This document shows, in pieces, positions 25,768 through 34,359 of a DNA stretch of 45,992 nucleotides (position 1 is the stretch's first letter; every line of letters begins with the position of its first letter). Position numbers and translations under genes: made by a program. The notes under the pieces are model-generated. The model saw nothing but the letters and a program-made list of their open reading frames with translations, searched no databases and was not told the origin of the DNA. This stretch comes from an uncultured Lachnoclostridium sp. (GTDB lineage: Bacteria; Bacillota; Clostridia; Lachnospirales; Lachnospiraceae): contig CANOID010000011.1 in assembly GCA_947565985.1 (NCBI GenBank), positions 1-45,992 on the forward strand. Direction: 5' to 3'.

Positions 25768-27621
25768 TTATGCAAACCAGAATTCTTTCCAGTCATATTT
25801 ATATACACGATATAAATTTCTATCAATCGTAAATTCTTTAATAAGCTTTCCAGTGCTGTCTGCCTCCATAAATTTGTTTTTGTCAGCATTGCAATATATA
25901 AATACATCACCTAAATTTACAATATTTCCTTCATCTTTTGTCTTTTCAAATGATACTGTATCTGTACGCATATATGTTCTTGCTGTTTCATCGACAAGAT
26001 ATCTGTAATAGTATGATTTACTGTTATTTACTGCTTTAAGACCAAAATTGTTGTTTAACATTGATAAGTAATACTGTCCTTCTGCTAGTGACGATGGTCT
26101 TTCATATATAATTGCATTCTGCCCTGCCTGTGACATAAATGGCTCAGAGGACTTCTGATTGTCATCAAATATAGAAACTATTTCTTGTGTTTCTGGTGTG
26201 GAAGTAGCCTCACTTTCTTCCTGTGTTTTTGCAAGCACTTTCTTTTTAAGACCTTTAAAATTATTCCATATACTTTTATTAGAGATAATATAATCTACCT
26301 GTGGCATCAGGCTGTTTACATTGTTTACTTTAAATATGCTTGAAAGTGCCTGTGAACTTATAAGCAATTGGTTTGTTCCTGTTACCTGTATGGAATTTAT
26401 ATCTATCCAGTCAGGATTAACCTTGCCACTATCCTTTACAGCCTGTCTGTAAACTGGAGCAAGCAATATATTCATATCGAGTGCAGTACTTGTTCTGCCA
26501 CTCTCAATTTCAACTTTTACAATACAACTTTTTTTAACAGATTTCTTTTTATTAGAAGTAGCTATTACATAAAAATTGCCAAATCCGTCATATGCAAACT
26601 CTCCACTCTGTTTATAGCCGTTTATCTTATATACTTTTGTCACCTGCCCTAATGGGTTTACAAGTGCAATCTTATTGTCTGCACAAGCATACGCAATTCC
26701 ATTGTAAAGCATATGTAAGTTTCTTCCTGAATATCCATCAAGTGGAATTTCACCTCTTAAAACACCTGAATTATCATATAAAAGTATTGCGTAGCTTTTC
26801 ACTTTCTTATAGCCATTTTTCTTTATACGCCTTGTAACTGTTCTCCCGTTTTTTCTGATTTTTCTTGTTACAATACGTGTAGTTTTTACTTTCCTGTTCT
26901 TTCCATCTGAGAATACAACATAAAGCCCATTACTGATTTTGTTTTTTCCATGTTCATCCCCATTTTTTATAATGGTCTGTGAACCCATGTCACTTTTTGG
27001 TATATCAATCTTATATGTAACTGTATCAACAAGCTCATCACTACTATTGTAAAATTCTAATATAATAAAGTTGGTCTTTCCCTGTACAAGCCCTATTACC
27101 TGATACTCATGCTCTTTTGTCAGATTGCCTTCTGTTTGACTTTGTAGAGTACGTGTAAAATCAGGTATTTTGCTGTCTTTTACTGAAATAGTACACTTGC
27201 AGCGGTATTTACCGCTTGTATTAAAATAGACATACATTGAACTGTTATTAGTTCCATATGGATTATATGCCCACAGTGCAGTTTCTGGTTCGTATAAACC
27301 AGCCCTGCCTTTGACATCTGTAATGGTTTCTTCGGCCTTTAAAGAGTTTTTTACATCATATATGTCATTTTGTGAAGAATGTTCAATCGTTACCACATTT
27401 TTTTTATCGCCTGATAAATAAAGCGGTATCACATCGTATTCATCTACAGTGTCCGCCGCCTTTGTACTTTGAACTGATACTAAATCTTTTTCCTCATTAA
27501 TGATTTCTGCATCCTTTTGTTCAAGCTTATTAGACATATCATTCATTTTCCACAAAAAAGCACCAATTGCAGCTATCATTAAAAGACTGGTAACCAAAAC
27601 AGTAATAAGCTTTTTTTTCAT
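25768..27621 (-). CDS. arylsulfotransferase (ASST)-like exported beta-propeller protein
   Basis: A 617-residue protein with an N-terminal membrane anchor (about 5-24), then an Ig-like N-terminal region and a beta-propeller-like C-terminal part. The segments GEFAYDGFGNFYVIATS, DWIDINSIQVTGTNQLLISSQ and the closing YRVYKYDWKEFWF recall bacterial PAPS-independent arylsulfotransferases. In those enzymes the transiently sulfated His lies in a DWxHxNS motif, from memory; here the position is Asp, so catalysis is doubtful. A Lys/Arg-rich insert lies near residues 235-275. It follows a thioesterase gene by 18 nt. The family call rests on motifs only. Confidence 0.55.
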   Translation of the reverse strand: MKKKLITVLVTSLLMIAAIGAFLWKMNDMSNKLEQKDAEIINEEKDLVSVQSTKAADTVDEYDVIPLYLSGDKKNVVTIEHSSQNDIYDVKNSLKAEETITDVKGRAGLYEPETALWAYNPYGTNNSSMYVYFNTSGKYRCKCTISVKDSKIPDFTRTLQSQTEGNLTKEHEYQVIGLVQGKTNFIILEFYNSSDELVDTVTYKIDIPKSDMGSQTIIKNGDEHGKNKISNGLYVVFSDGKNRKVKTTRIVTRKIRKNGRTVTRRIKKNGYKKVKSYAILLYDNSGVLRGEIPLDGYSGRNLHMLYNGIAYACADNKIALVNPLGQVTKVYKINGYKQSGEFAYDGFGNFYVIATSNKKKSVKKSCIVKVEIESGRTSTALDMNILLAPVYRQAVKDSGKVNPDWIDINSIQVTGTNQLLISSQALSSIFKVNNVNSLMPQVDYIISNKSIWNNFKGLKKKVLAKTQEESEATSTPETQEIVSIFDDNQKSSEPFMSQAGQNAIIYERPSSLAEGQYYLSMLNNNFGLKAVNNSKSYYYRYLVDETARTYMRTDTVSFEKTKDEGNIVNLGDVFIYCNADKNKFMEADSTGKLIKEFTIDRNLYRVYKYDWKEFWFA

Positions 27622-27639
27622 TTTTCTTTTTTCCTTTCC

Positions 27640-28095
27640 CTATTTATTTGTAATTTTTTCTTTAAAGTTCTTCTCTTCTGTTAGCTCTTTTAACTTATTA
27701 TATAAAGCAGGATAGAACTTTTTCATTCTAAATGGCTTCATATTTTTATCAAGAAAGCAGTGTCCTGTATGACCTGATGTACACAGTTCTGGCGAACCAT
27801 CTTTATATATTTCATATGCAAGTTCCATCTTTATACCATCAAACTTTGTTATACATGTATGTACAGAAACACTGTCATTGTAGTAAAGTGGCAGCAGGTA
27901 ACGACATTCTACCCACATAACTGGTATAATAATACCCATCTCTTCTATAGAAGCATAGTTAAGCCCCTCCTTATCCATCATTGCAAGTCTTGCCTCCTCA
28001 AAAAGTCTTATATAATTCGAATGGTGGATTATCCCCATCTGGTCCGTTTCGTAATAATGCATTTTACGCATATATATTGTATAATTTTTTTCCAT
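27640..28095 (-). CDS. acyl-CoA thioesterase, 4HBT / YbgC-FadM type
   Basis: A 151-residue hotdog-fold enzyme that hydrolyses acyl-CoA thioesters. The catalytic segment YYETDQMGIIHHSNYIRLFEEAR near residue 14 has the Asp and the His-His-Ser-Asn typical of the 4-hydroxybenzoyl-CoA thioesterase group. The C-terminal strand GHTGHCFLDKNMKPFRM follows. The chain length of its substrate is unknown. It is the first gene of a pair with the ASST-like protein, divergent from the cold-shock gene. A TATACT -10 is seen near 28135-28130. Confidence 0.9.
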   Translation of the reverse strand: MEKNYTIYMRKMHYYETDQMGIIHHSNYIRLFEEARLAMMDKEGLNYASIEEMGIIIPVMWVECRYLLPLYYNDSVSVHTCITKFDGIKMELAYEIYKDGSPELCTSGHTGHCFLDKNMKPFRMKKFYPALYNKLKELTEEKNFKEKITNK

Positions 28096-28199
28096 ATTTA
28101 AAGTCTCCTGTCTGATACTTGATAATTAAAGTATACCACATCATTGTAATAATGTTTAGCTTTTTTTAATCTCGTATATAAATAAAAACAGATTTTTCA

Positions 28200-28228
28200 T
28201 TGACACCTTTGCGATAATATGATAGATT
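28200..28228 (+). promoter_or_regulatory. cold-shock gene promoter
   Basis: A consensus TTGACA at 28200-28205, a 17-nt spacer, and TAGATT at 28223-28228 with a TG-type extension. A leader of about 60 nt precedes the csp ATG. Confidence 0.55.
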
Positions 28229-28295
28229 AAGTATGTTATCAGTTTTGTGTCAAAGCAAAGCATTTACAAATATTTCAGTTTTAGGAGGCAGTACA

Positions 28296-28496
28296 ATGAA
28301 AGGTACAGTTAAGTGGTTTAACGCAAAAAAGGGGTTTGGGTTTATCTCTGATGAGACAGGCAAGGATGTATTTGTGCATTTCTCAGCTCTCCAGATGGAT
28401 GGTTTTAAGGTTCTTGATGAAGGTGAAGCTGTAGAATTTGATGTTGTCAATGGCGAAAAAGGTCCTCAAGCTTCAAACGTAGTAAAGATTGGTTAA
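28296..28496 (+). CDS. csp: cold-shock protein, CspA/CspB family
   Basis: A 66-residue single cold-shock domain with both nucleic-acid-binding motifs, KGFGFI (RNP1) and DVFVHFSAL (RNP2). It binds single-stranded RNA/DNA as an RNA chaperone. The ATG at 28296 follows a strong TTAGGAGG. A longer reading from 28233 would cover the promoter leader and is rejected. Monocistronic, with its own promoter and a downstream bidirectional hairpin. Confidence 0.96.
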   Translation: MKGTVKWFNAKKGFGFISDETGKDVFVHFSALQMDGFKVLDEGEAVEFDVVNGEKGPQASNVVKIG

Positions 28497-28613
28497 TATT
28501 GCCAGCTTTATATCGCGTGTTATAATCAATGCGTGGATTCATCTTAATTTTTATATAAATTTATAATGAGATTTATTTTAAAAGTTTTTGATTTTCAGAC
28601 AGGGTTATAACGA

Positions 28614-28647
28614 AACAGAGACTGTTATTTATTATACAGTCTCTGTT
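28614..28647. terminator. bidirectional terminator between csp and the U32 gene
   Basis: A perfect 12-bp stem AACAGAGACTGT/ACAGTCTCTGTT with a 10-nt loop lies between the two convergent genes, followed by TTTTAATG on the plus strand. Confidence 0.75.
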
Positions 28648-28653
28648 TTAATG

Positions 28654-29886
28654 TTATCCATTAATACGTATTATATCCATTGTATCAGCCCTATCTTTAA
28701 AAAGCACTTCTATTTTTTGTCCCGGATGAGGACAACTATTTATATGACAGCCTTTTTCATCTCTCATATCTTTAACACACGTTGTTATATTTTCTCCAGA
28801 TGGCTTCATAATCTCAACTGTATCACCAACACTAAACTTATTCTTCTGTTCTATAGCAACATATCCATCTTCTGAAATACTTCCAGCGATTCCAAGATAA
28901 ACACTGCCTTTGACATATGTGTTATTATCATATATCTGTGAATCATGTTCAGCAGGACCATAAAAAAATCCTGTCGTAAACTGCCTGTATGTGCATTTGG
29001 CAATCTCCTGCATATAATAGTCTTTGCGTGATTCATAAAGTTCTTTAGATTCAAAATAATCATTCATTGCCTGTCTGTAAGTTCTTGCTACTGCTGCCAC
29101 ATACAAGGCTGTTTTCATCCTGCCTTCTATCTTAAAGCTATCGATTCCAGCATCTACAAGGTCTGGAATATGCTCTATCATACATAAATCCTTGGAATTA
29201 AATATATAGGTGCCTCTGTCATTTTCTTCTACTGGCAGATACTCACCAGGACGATTTTCTTCCATTAAGTAATACTTCCAGCGGCATGGATGAGTACAAG
29301 CTCCAAGGTTTGCATCTCTACCTGTAAAGTAGTTGCTAAGTAAGCACCTTCCCGAATATGATATACACATTGCACCATGTACAAACACTTCTATTTCAAG
29401 GCTGTCAGAAATATTTTGGCGTATCTGCTTTATTTCTTCTATTGAAAGTTCCCTTGCTGCTACAACTCTTTTTGCACCCTGTTTTTGCCAGAAGAGGTAT
29501 GTCATATAGTTAACATTATTTGCCTGAGTGCTTATGTGCAGTTCTATATCTGGACAGATTTGTCTTGCTATTGTAAATACTCCCGGGTCAGATATAATAA
29601 GTGCATCAGGTTTTATCTCTTTAAGTTCTTCAAAATATGCACGCACTCCCTCTAAATCCCTATTATGTGCTGTAATATTTGCCGTTACAAATACTCTCTT
29701 ACCATACTTATGTGCAAATTCTATTCCTGCTTTCATATCTTCTTTTGAAAAATTTTTTGCCTTTGCACGTAGTCCATACATCTCACCACCAATATAAATG
29801 GCATCAGCACCATATACTACAGCTACTTTAAGTACTTCAAGGCTGCTTGCCGGAACTAATAACTCAGGTCTTCCATTTGCTAACAT
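28654..29886 (-). CDS. trhP: U32 family protein, tRNA U34 hydroxylation (TrhP/YrrO-like)
   Basis: A 410-residue U32 'peptidase' family protein. The signature EVFVHGAMCISYSGRCLLS lies near residue 165, with further Cys in ACTHPCRW, consistent with an Fe-S or metal site. Characterised members (TrhP of E. coli, YrrN/YrrO of B. subtilis) make 5-hydroxyuridine at tRNA position 34, using prephenate. Its start overlaps by 23 nt the end of a TrmR-like methyltransferase gene, the enzyme that methylates this ho5U, so the two steps are coupled. The same order occurs in Bacillus (yrrM-yrrN-yrrO). Only one U32 gene is present here. Confidence 0.88.
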   Translation of the reverse strand: MLANGRPELLVPASSLEVLKVAVVYGADAIYIGGEMYGLRAKAKNFSKEDMKAGIEFAHKYGKRVFVTANITAHNRDLEGVRAYFEELKEIKPDALIISDPGVFTIARQICPDIELHISTQANNVNYMTYLFWQKQGAKRVVAARELSIEEIKQIRQNISDSLEIEVFVHGAMCISYSGRCLLSNYFTGRDANLGACTHPCRWKYYLMEENRPGEYLPVEENDRGTYIFNSKDLCMIEHIPDLVDAGIDSFKIEGRMKTALYVAAVARTYRQAMNDYFESKELYESRKDYYMQEIAKCTYRQFTTGFFYGPAEHDSQIYDNNTYVKGSVYLGIAGSISEDGYVAIEQKNKFSVGDTVEIMKPSGENITTCVKDMRDEKGCHINSCPHPGQKIEVLFKDRADTMDIIRING

Positions 29887-30544
29887 CAGCTTCCCCCTTT
29901 TTTATAGAAACTGCCACACCATCGCCAATTGGCAGTATAATTGTATCAAAATCCCCTGAATGAGTAAGATAATACAAATACTCACGCATCCTCTTGTGAA
30001 TTGTCCTGTCACGTCTTGTTACAGCATAGCGAGATTGGAGTATTTCTCCATCTTTAAGTACATTATCGGTTACAAGTACTCCTCTGTCCCTAAGAAGCTT
30101 GTATACAGACTCTGCAAAATTCATATACTGCCCCTTTGCCGCATCCATAAACACAAAATCATATATCTTTTCTTTAGTTACAAGCATTTTAAGGACATCT
30201 AGTGCATCACCTTGGATAAGGTTTATTCGATTTTCTTTATTATATTTTTTATAATTTTTTAATGCGCCCTCTATACGTGCTGGAACTTTTTCTATAGTGT
30301 CTATAGCTGTATGCTCACTTACATACTCGCTTATAAGCATACTTGAAAATCCTGTTGCTGTGCCAATTTCAAGTACAGCCAAGGGATTTAGAAGTCTTAA
30401 AAGAAATCCAAGCAATGTCTGTACAGGACGCTTTATCACAGGTACACTGCAATTCAGAGCTGCTGTTTCAGTTTCTTTTAAATATTGTGGTATATCCCAT
30501 GACAGCGAATCTATAAATACGCTAAGCCTCTCGTCAATAATCAT
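29864..30544 (-). CDS. trmR: O-methyltransferase, tRNA 5-hydroxyuridine methyltransferase-like (TrmR/YrrM)
   Basis: A 226-residue class I SAM-dependent methyltransferase of the YrrM/catechol-OMT type. The SAM-binding motif VLEIGTATGFSSMLI lies near residues 65-80, with FVFMDAAKGQY and VLVTDNVL as metal/SAM-site segments. In B. subtilis TrmR methylates ho5U34 in tRNA to mo5U34, and its position just upstream of the U32 gene supports that role here. It lies 6 nt after the MltG-like gene, within the conserved yrr cluster. Confidence 0.86.
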   Translation of the reverse strand: MIIDERLSVFIDSLSWDIPQYLKETETAALNCSVPVIKRPVQTLLGFLLRLLNPLAVLEIGTATGFSSMLISEYVSEHTAIDTIEKVPARIEGALKNYKKYNKENRINLIQGDALDVLKMLVTKEKIYDFVFMDAAKGQYMNFAESVYKLLRDRGVLVTDNVLKDGEILQSRYAVTRRDRTIHKRMREYLYYLTHSGDFDTIILPIGDGVAVSIKKGEADVSKWKT

Positions 30545-30550
30545 AAATCC

Positions 30551-30937
30551 TCATTTCGCAATACAGTCTATAATAGTATCGTAATCCATACTTGTATTTA
30601 ATATATATTTACCTACCTTTAATACAACTTTGTCTTTATCCATAAGCTGTGTTTTTATATAAAATGCAAACCTATTTTTAATGATACCAGCTTCATTTAA
30701 CTTCTTTGCTACATCAGACATATCATCACCATCTCTGACCTCAAATATCTTGTCTTGACCGGGAGCTTCTTCTGCTACTACAGGTCCAAAGATGCTATAA
30801 CAGAAATTATATCCAAAGCGGCACAGATAAGAAGTTCCATAAACTACTATTATTAGGAGCAGACTATTTACAATAAGGTACAAACTTCCCCTTAATAAAA
30901 AGAGCATATTTTCTCTGCTGTCTGTATTTTGCAACAT
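30551..30937 (-). CDS. short MltG-like protein: membrane segment plus LysM-like domain only
   Basis: A 128-residue protein occupying the place of mltG (yrrL) in the cluster. A single membrane helix (about 15-38) is followed by an outside domain with VRDGDDMSDVAKKLNEAGII and FAFYIKTQL, the LysM-like region that precedes the transglycosylase domain in MltG. The sequence stops there, whereas full MltG has about 200 more residues including the catalytic YceG domain. No decayed remainder fits in the 6 nt before the next gene, so it looks like a stable shortened form, perhaps regulatory or a binding partner. It cannot cut glycan by itself. Confidence 0.75.
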   Translation of the reverse strand: MLQNTDSRENMLFLLRGSLYLIVNSLLLIIVVYGTSYLCRFGYNFCYSIFGPVVAEEAPGQDKIFEVRDGDDMSDVAKKLNEAGIIKNRFAFYIKTQLMDKDKVVLKVGKYILNTSMDYDTIIDCIAK

Positions 30938-30943
30938 AATAAA

Positions 30944-31294
30944 TCACCTAGCTTCTAAAAAATCAGTTTCAATCTTTATTCCCTCTAAAAATTGTTTCTG
31001 TAAATTGCGTATCATCACACAGTACTGATGCTCTGCTGCAAAAAACTCGCTTGAAATGGCATTGTTCTGTAAATCGTAGTATTCTTTTTGAAGTTTATTA
31101 TTTTCATGTATAAAGTTCTCGCTGTTAGACATTTGCATCTCAAGACTTTTTCTATGGAACATACCAATCCTGTTATAAAGTTCAGGTTGTGACTTGATAC
31201 GTTCTAGGAGACTGTGGTACTGGTTGTACTCACTTGTCCCCTTTATAGCTTCAATAAGCTTATCCATTCTTTCTTCCAGTTCCAATACAACCAT
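30944..31294 (-). CDS. YlbF/YmcA family protein
   Basis: A 116-residue, almost fully helical protein of the YlbF/YmcA (Com_YlbF) family, with SEYNQYHSLLERIKSQPELYNRI near the N terminus and a coiled-coil middle. In B. subtilis YlbF, YmcA and YaaT form an Fe-S-containing Y-complex that steers RNase Y during mRNA maturation and affects competence, biofilm and sporulation. Here it follows the RNase J gene by 14 nt and precedes the MltG-like gene by 6 nt, which ties it to RNA decay by operon context. Confidence 0.85.
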   Translation of the reverse strand: MVVLELEERMDKLIEAIKGTSEYNQYHSLLERIKSQPELYNRIGMFHRKSLEMQMSNSENFIHENNKLQKEYYDLQNNAISSEFFAAEHQYCVMIRNLQKQFLEGIKIETDFLEAR

Positions 31295-31308
31295 CCTTTC
31301 TTATGTTA

Positions 31309-33123
31309 CTATTCCACTTCCATAATTATAGGCAGTATCATAGGATTTCTCTTCATTTTCTTCCACAGGTAATCACTAAGGCTATCTTTTATTTCTGTTT
31401 TAATCTTTGCCCAATCAGATATATTATTGTCAAGGCATCTTTCCAGTGCCGCATATACAATGCTTTTGGCTTCATCTATAAGATATTCAGATTCACGTAC
31501 ATATACAAACCCTCTTGATACGATATCTGGTCCTGCAAGAAGTTGATTTGTATACTTTTCAAGTGTCAGCACAATAATAATCAGTCCATTTTCTGACAGA
31601 TGTTGCCTATCACGTAAAACAATATTACCAACATCACCAACGCCTAGTCCATCTACCATAATACCCTGTGCCTGAACTTTTCCTACTAATATTGCCTTTT
31701 CTTCAGTAATTTCAAGCATATCACCTGATGACAACACTATCGTGTTCTCTTTCGGAATTCCGAGTTCTTGTGCAAGTTCTGCATGGTATTTAAGATGACG
31801 GTACTCGCCATGCACTGGTATTGCATATTTAGGTTTTGTAAGAGCATATATAAGCTTAATTTCTTCTTGTGAAGCATGACCTGACACGTGTGTGTCCTGT
31901 TCTATAACTTTCGCCCCTTTTTCAGCCAGTTCATTGATAACTTTAGACACAGACTTTTCATTACCCGGAATAGGTCTTGAACTGAAAATAACTGTATCGC
32001 CTGGCTCTATTGACACTTTACGATGGATACTTGCTGCCATTCTCGAAAGTGCTGCCATAGCCTCTCCTTGACTTCCTGTAGTAATAAGAACAAGCTTTTC
32101 AGAAGGGTAATTTTTCATTTCTTCCATATCAATCATAATGTGCTTTGGCACGGAAAGATATCCAAGTTCTGTAGCTGTGCTGATTACATTAACCATGCTT
32201 CTGCCTTCAACTACTATCTTGCGCCCATATTTTTCAGCGGAATTTATAACCTGCTGCACACGGTCAACATTTGAAGCAAATGTTGCAACTATTATTCTGC
32301 TCTTTGCATTGTCTGCAAATATTTCGTCAAATGTCCTTCCAACTGTCTTTTCTGACATTGTATACCCAAGCTTCATAACATTGGTGCTGTCACACATAAG
32401 TGCAAGCACGCCTTTCTTTCCAAGTTCAGCAAACCTTTGTAAATCTATAGTTTTGCCATTGACAGGCGTAAAATCAACTTTAAAATCACCTGTGTGTATA
32501 ACTGTACCTGCAGGAGAAAATATAGCAAGCGCTGCAGCATCAGATATGCTGTGATTAGTTCTAATAAATTCTACACGGAAACAGCCAAGATTTACAGATT
32601 GTCCATATTTTACGATTTTGCGTCTTACAGGCTTTGGAAGTACATTTTCTTTAAGCTTGTTTTCAATAAGCCCCATAGTAAGCTTTGTAGCGTACACAGG
32701 TACATTTATTTCTTTTAGTGCATAAGGAAGCGCCCCTATATGGTCCTCATGCCCATGTGTAATTACAAATCCCTTTACTTTGTCACTGTGTTCTTTCAGA
32801 TAGCTTATATCTGGTATAACAAGGTCTATTCCAAGCATCTCGTCTCCTGGGAATGACAGACCACAGTCGACAACTATAATAGAATCTTCATACTCAAATG
32901 CTGTAATGTTCATTCCAATCTGTTCAAGCCCACCAAGTGGTATAATTTTAAGTCCATGCCCTAATACAGACCTCTCATCTCTTTTTAGAATAGTTCTCTT
33001 AATTGGAGAAACTTTCTTTTCTATGGGTCTCGCTATCTTCCTCCTTGTCATCTTTTTGGAACTCTCTTCTGTTTCATGTATAGTTTCACCAAATAAAAGT
33101 TCCGTTTCATTTTCTTTTTTCAC
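31309..33123 (-). CDS. rnj: ribonuclease J
   Basis: A 604-residue metallo-beta-lactamase/beta-CASP RNase with 5'-3' exonuclease and endonuclease activity. After a basic N-terminal extension of about 55 residues come PLGGLEQIGMN, VVDCGLSFPG, the zinc motif THGHEDHIGA, HTGDFKVD, the beta-CASP region (TTGSQGEAMAAL) and HVSGHA, then PVHGEYRHL and a C-terminal domain. It starts with GTG after an AGG-type site. A 167-nt gap separates it from the DUF1292 gene, probably holding its own promoter and leader. YlbF follows at 14 nt. Confidence 0.95.
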   Translation of the reverse strand: MKKENETELLFGETIHETEESSKKMTRRKIARPIEKKVSPIKRTILKRDERSVLGHGLKIIPLGGLEQIGMNITAFEYEDSIIVVDCGLSFPGDEMLGIDLVIPDISYLKEHSDKVKGFVITHGHEDHIGALPYALKEINVPVYATKLTMGLIENKLKENVLPKPVRRKIVKYGQSVNLGCFRVEFIRTNHSISDAAALAIFSPAGTVIHTGDFKVDFTPVNGKTIDLQRFAELGKKGVLALMCDSTNVMKLGYTMSEKTVGRTFDEIFADNAKSRIIVATFASNVDRVQQVINSAEKYGRKIVVEGRSMVNVISTATELGYLSVPKHIMIDMEEMKNYPSEKLVLITTGSQGEAMAALSRMAASIHRKVSIEPGDTVIFSSRPIPGNEKSVSKVINELAEKGAKVIEQDTHVSGHASQEEIKLIYALTKPKYAIPVHGEYRHLKYHAELAQELGIPKENTIVLSSGDMLEITEEKAILVGKVQAQGIMVDGLGVGDVGNIVLRDRQHLSENGLIIIVLTLEKYTNQLLAGPDIVSRGFVYVRESEYLIDEAKSIVYAALERCLDNNISDWAKIKTEIKDSLSDYLWKKMKRNPMILPIIMEVE

Positions 33124-33290
33124 TAAAATATCCTGCCTTTCTAACTTGATAATATTCTATACCAAGGCAAACTTAATAAACCTGTTTTATACTGTTTTTT
33201 TGTCGGAAAAATCCCTCAAACAGACACAAAAGGTTAATTAAATCTACTCTTTATATTTTATATTTTGTTACTATTTACAGTCACTATATT

Positions 33291-33551
33291 TCACATTTGA
33301 ATATCCACATCATCCAAAGTTTCTTCAAATACTTGAGAAATAGCGTAAAGCTCCTGCTCGTCTTCTACCATTTCATATATTTTCTGTCCGTCTTCTTCAC
33401 ATACTTCTTTTAAAATAAAAGCATCCTCTTCCTTACTATCCGTAACCAAGATATAGCCTACACTTGCTATTGTAACCTGTCCAAGCACAGAAAAAGATAT
33501 AGTACTCCCATCCTCTGAAGTAAATTCAATCTCATTCTGTTTATTTTCCAT
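33291..33551 (-). CDS. DUF1292 family protein (YrzB-like)
   Basis: An 86-residue acidic protein with the DUF1292 core EFTSEDGSTISFSVLGQVTIASVGYILVTD followed by an Asp/Glu-rich region ending EETLDDVD. In Bacillus yrzB lies between yrrK (ruvX) and yrrL, as here. Function is unknown. It lies 30 nt after ruvX. Confidence 0.9.
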   Translation of the reverse strand: MENKQNEIEFTSEDGSTISFSVLGQVTIASVGYILVTDSKEEDAFILKEVCEEDGQKIYEMVEDEQELYAISQVFEETLDDVDIQM

Positions 33552-33581
33552 TAATAATCTTCCTCCAATATGACAGCTCTA

Positions 33582-34001
33582 TTAACTAAGGCTGTCTAAA
33601 TATCCTTGTAAAATCATAGATGCTGCAATCTTATCTATGTATTCTTTCCGCTTTTTTCTGCACACTCCGCCAGCACTTAAAACTGAATCTGCTGCATATG
33701 TTGTAAGCCTTTCATCCCAAAAGATAATTTCTATCCCTGTACGCCTTTCCAGCTCTTTTGCAAACTCACGTGTTTTAAGACAACGCTCTCCTTCAGTATT
33801 ATTCATATTTAACGGCAAGCCAATTACTATCTTTTCTATATAATATTCTTTTATAATAAATTCTATCCTTGCATATGTTTGTCGCAATTTATTGATACGT
33901 TCTCTTTTAATAGTCTCAACAGGCTGTGCTATAAGAAGCATTTCATCACTAATTGCCACTCCGACAGTTTTATCACCATAATCTAAACCCATAATTCTCA
34001 T
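33582..34001 (-). CDS. ruvX: putative Holliday junction resolvase RuvX (YqgF)
   Basis: A 139-residue RNase H-fold protein with [14 protein letters not shown] at the N terminus (first catalytic Asp), [14 protein letters not shown] in the middle and FWDERLTT. Members are proposed Holliday-junction resolvases and also process pre-16S rRNA. It lies 9 nt after ireB and upstream of DUF1292, the order conserved across Firmicutes. Confidence 0.94.
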   Translation of the reverse strand: MRIMGLDYGDKTVGVAISDEMLLIAQPVETIKRERINKLRQTYARIEFIIKEYYIEKIVIGLPLNMNNTEGERCLKTREFAKELERRTGIEIIFWDERLTTYAADSVLSAGGVCRKKRKEYIDKIAASMILQGYLDSLS

Positions 34002-34010
34002 ATTGATACT

Positions 34011-34274
34011 CTAGCTTTCAAAGTTATTTTTTATATAGTAGTCTAACAAAAATTCAATTATCTCATCACGTTCTACACGTCTGATAAGACTTCTCGCCCC
34101 TTTATGGCTAGTAATATAAGTTGGGTCACCTGACATTACATAACCTACTATCTGGTTTACAGGGTTATATCCCTTTTCCTTTAAAGCTTCATATATCATT
34201 GCAATAACATCTTTTACTGCAAATTCTTGGTCTTTCTGGACTTTAAAATACTGTGTATTATTAATCTCTTGCAT
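34011..34274 (-). CDS. ireB: IreB family regulatory phosphoprotein (YrzL)
   Basis: An 87-residue protein with the family core NTQYFKV...ALKEKGYNPVNQIVGYVMSGDPTYITSHKGARSLIRR. In Enterococcus IreB is phosphorylated by the IreK Ser/Thr kinase and limits cephalosporin resistance. I prefer the ATG at 34274, which aligns with homologues starting just before NNTQYFKV and has GGAGG upstream. An ATG at 34292 would add six residues and itself contains that GGAGG. It lies between mtaB and ruvX. Confidence 0.92.
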   Translation of the reverse strand: MQEINNTQYFKVQKDQEFAVKDVIAMIYEALKEKGYNPVNQIVGYVMSGDPTYITSHKGARSLIRRVERDEIIEFLLDYYIKNNFES

Positions 34275-34359
34275 AAAGGTAATTGCCTCCATTCTTTCAC
34301 GTACAAATCTTATATCAATATAGTAATATATCTAAACCAAAAAAACAACACTTTTTTCA

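Noticed and set aside
33124-33290. Riboswitch or small RNA in the gap before RNase J
   Set aside because: I found no convincing long stem or known motif; it is probably a promoter and leader.
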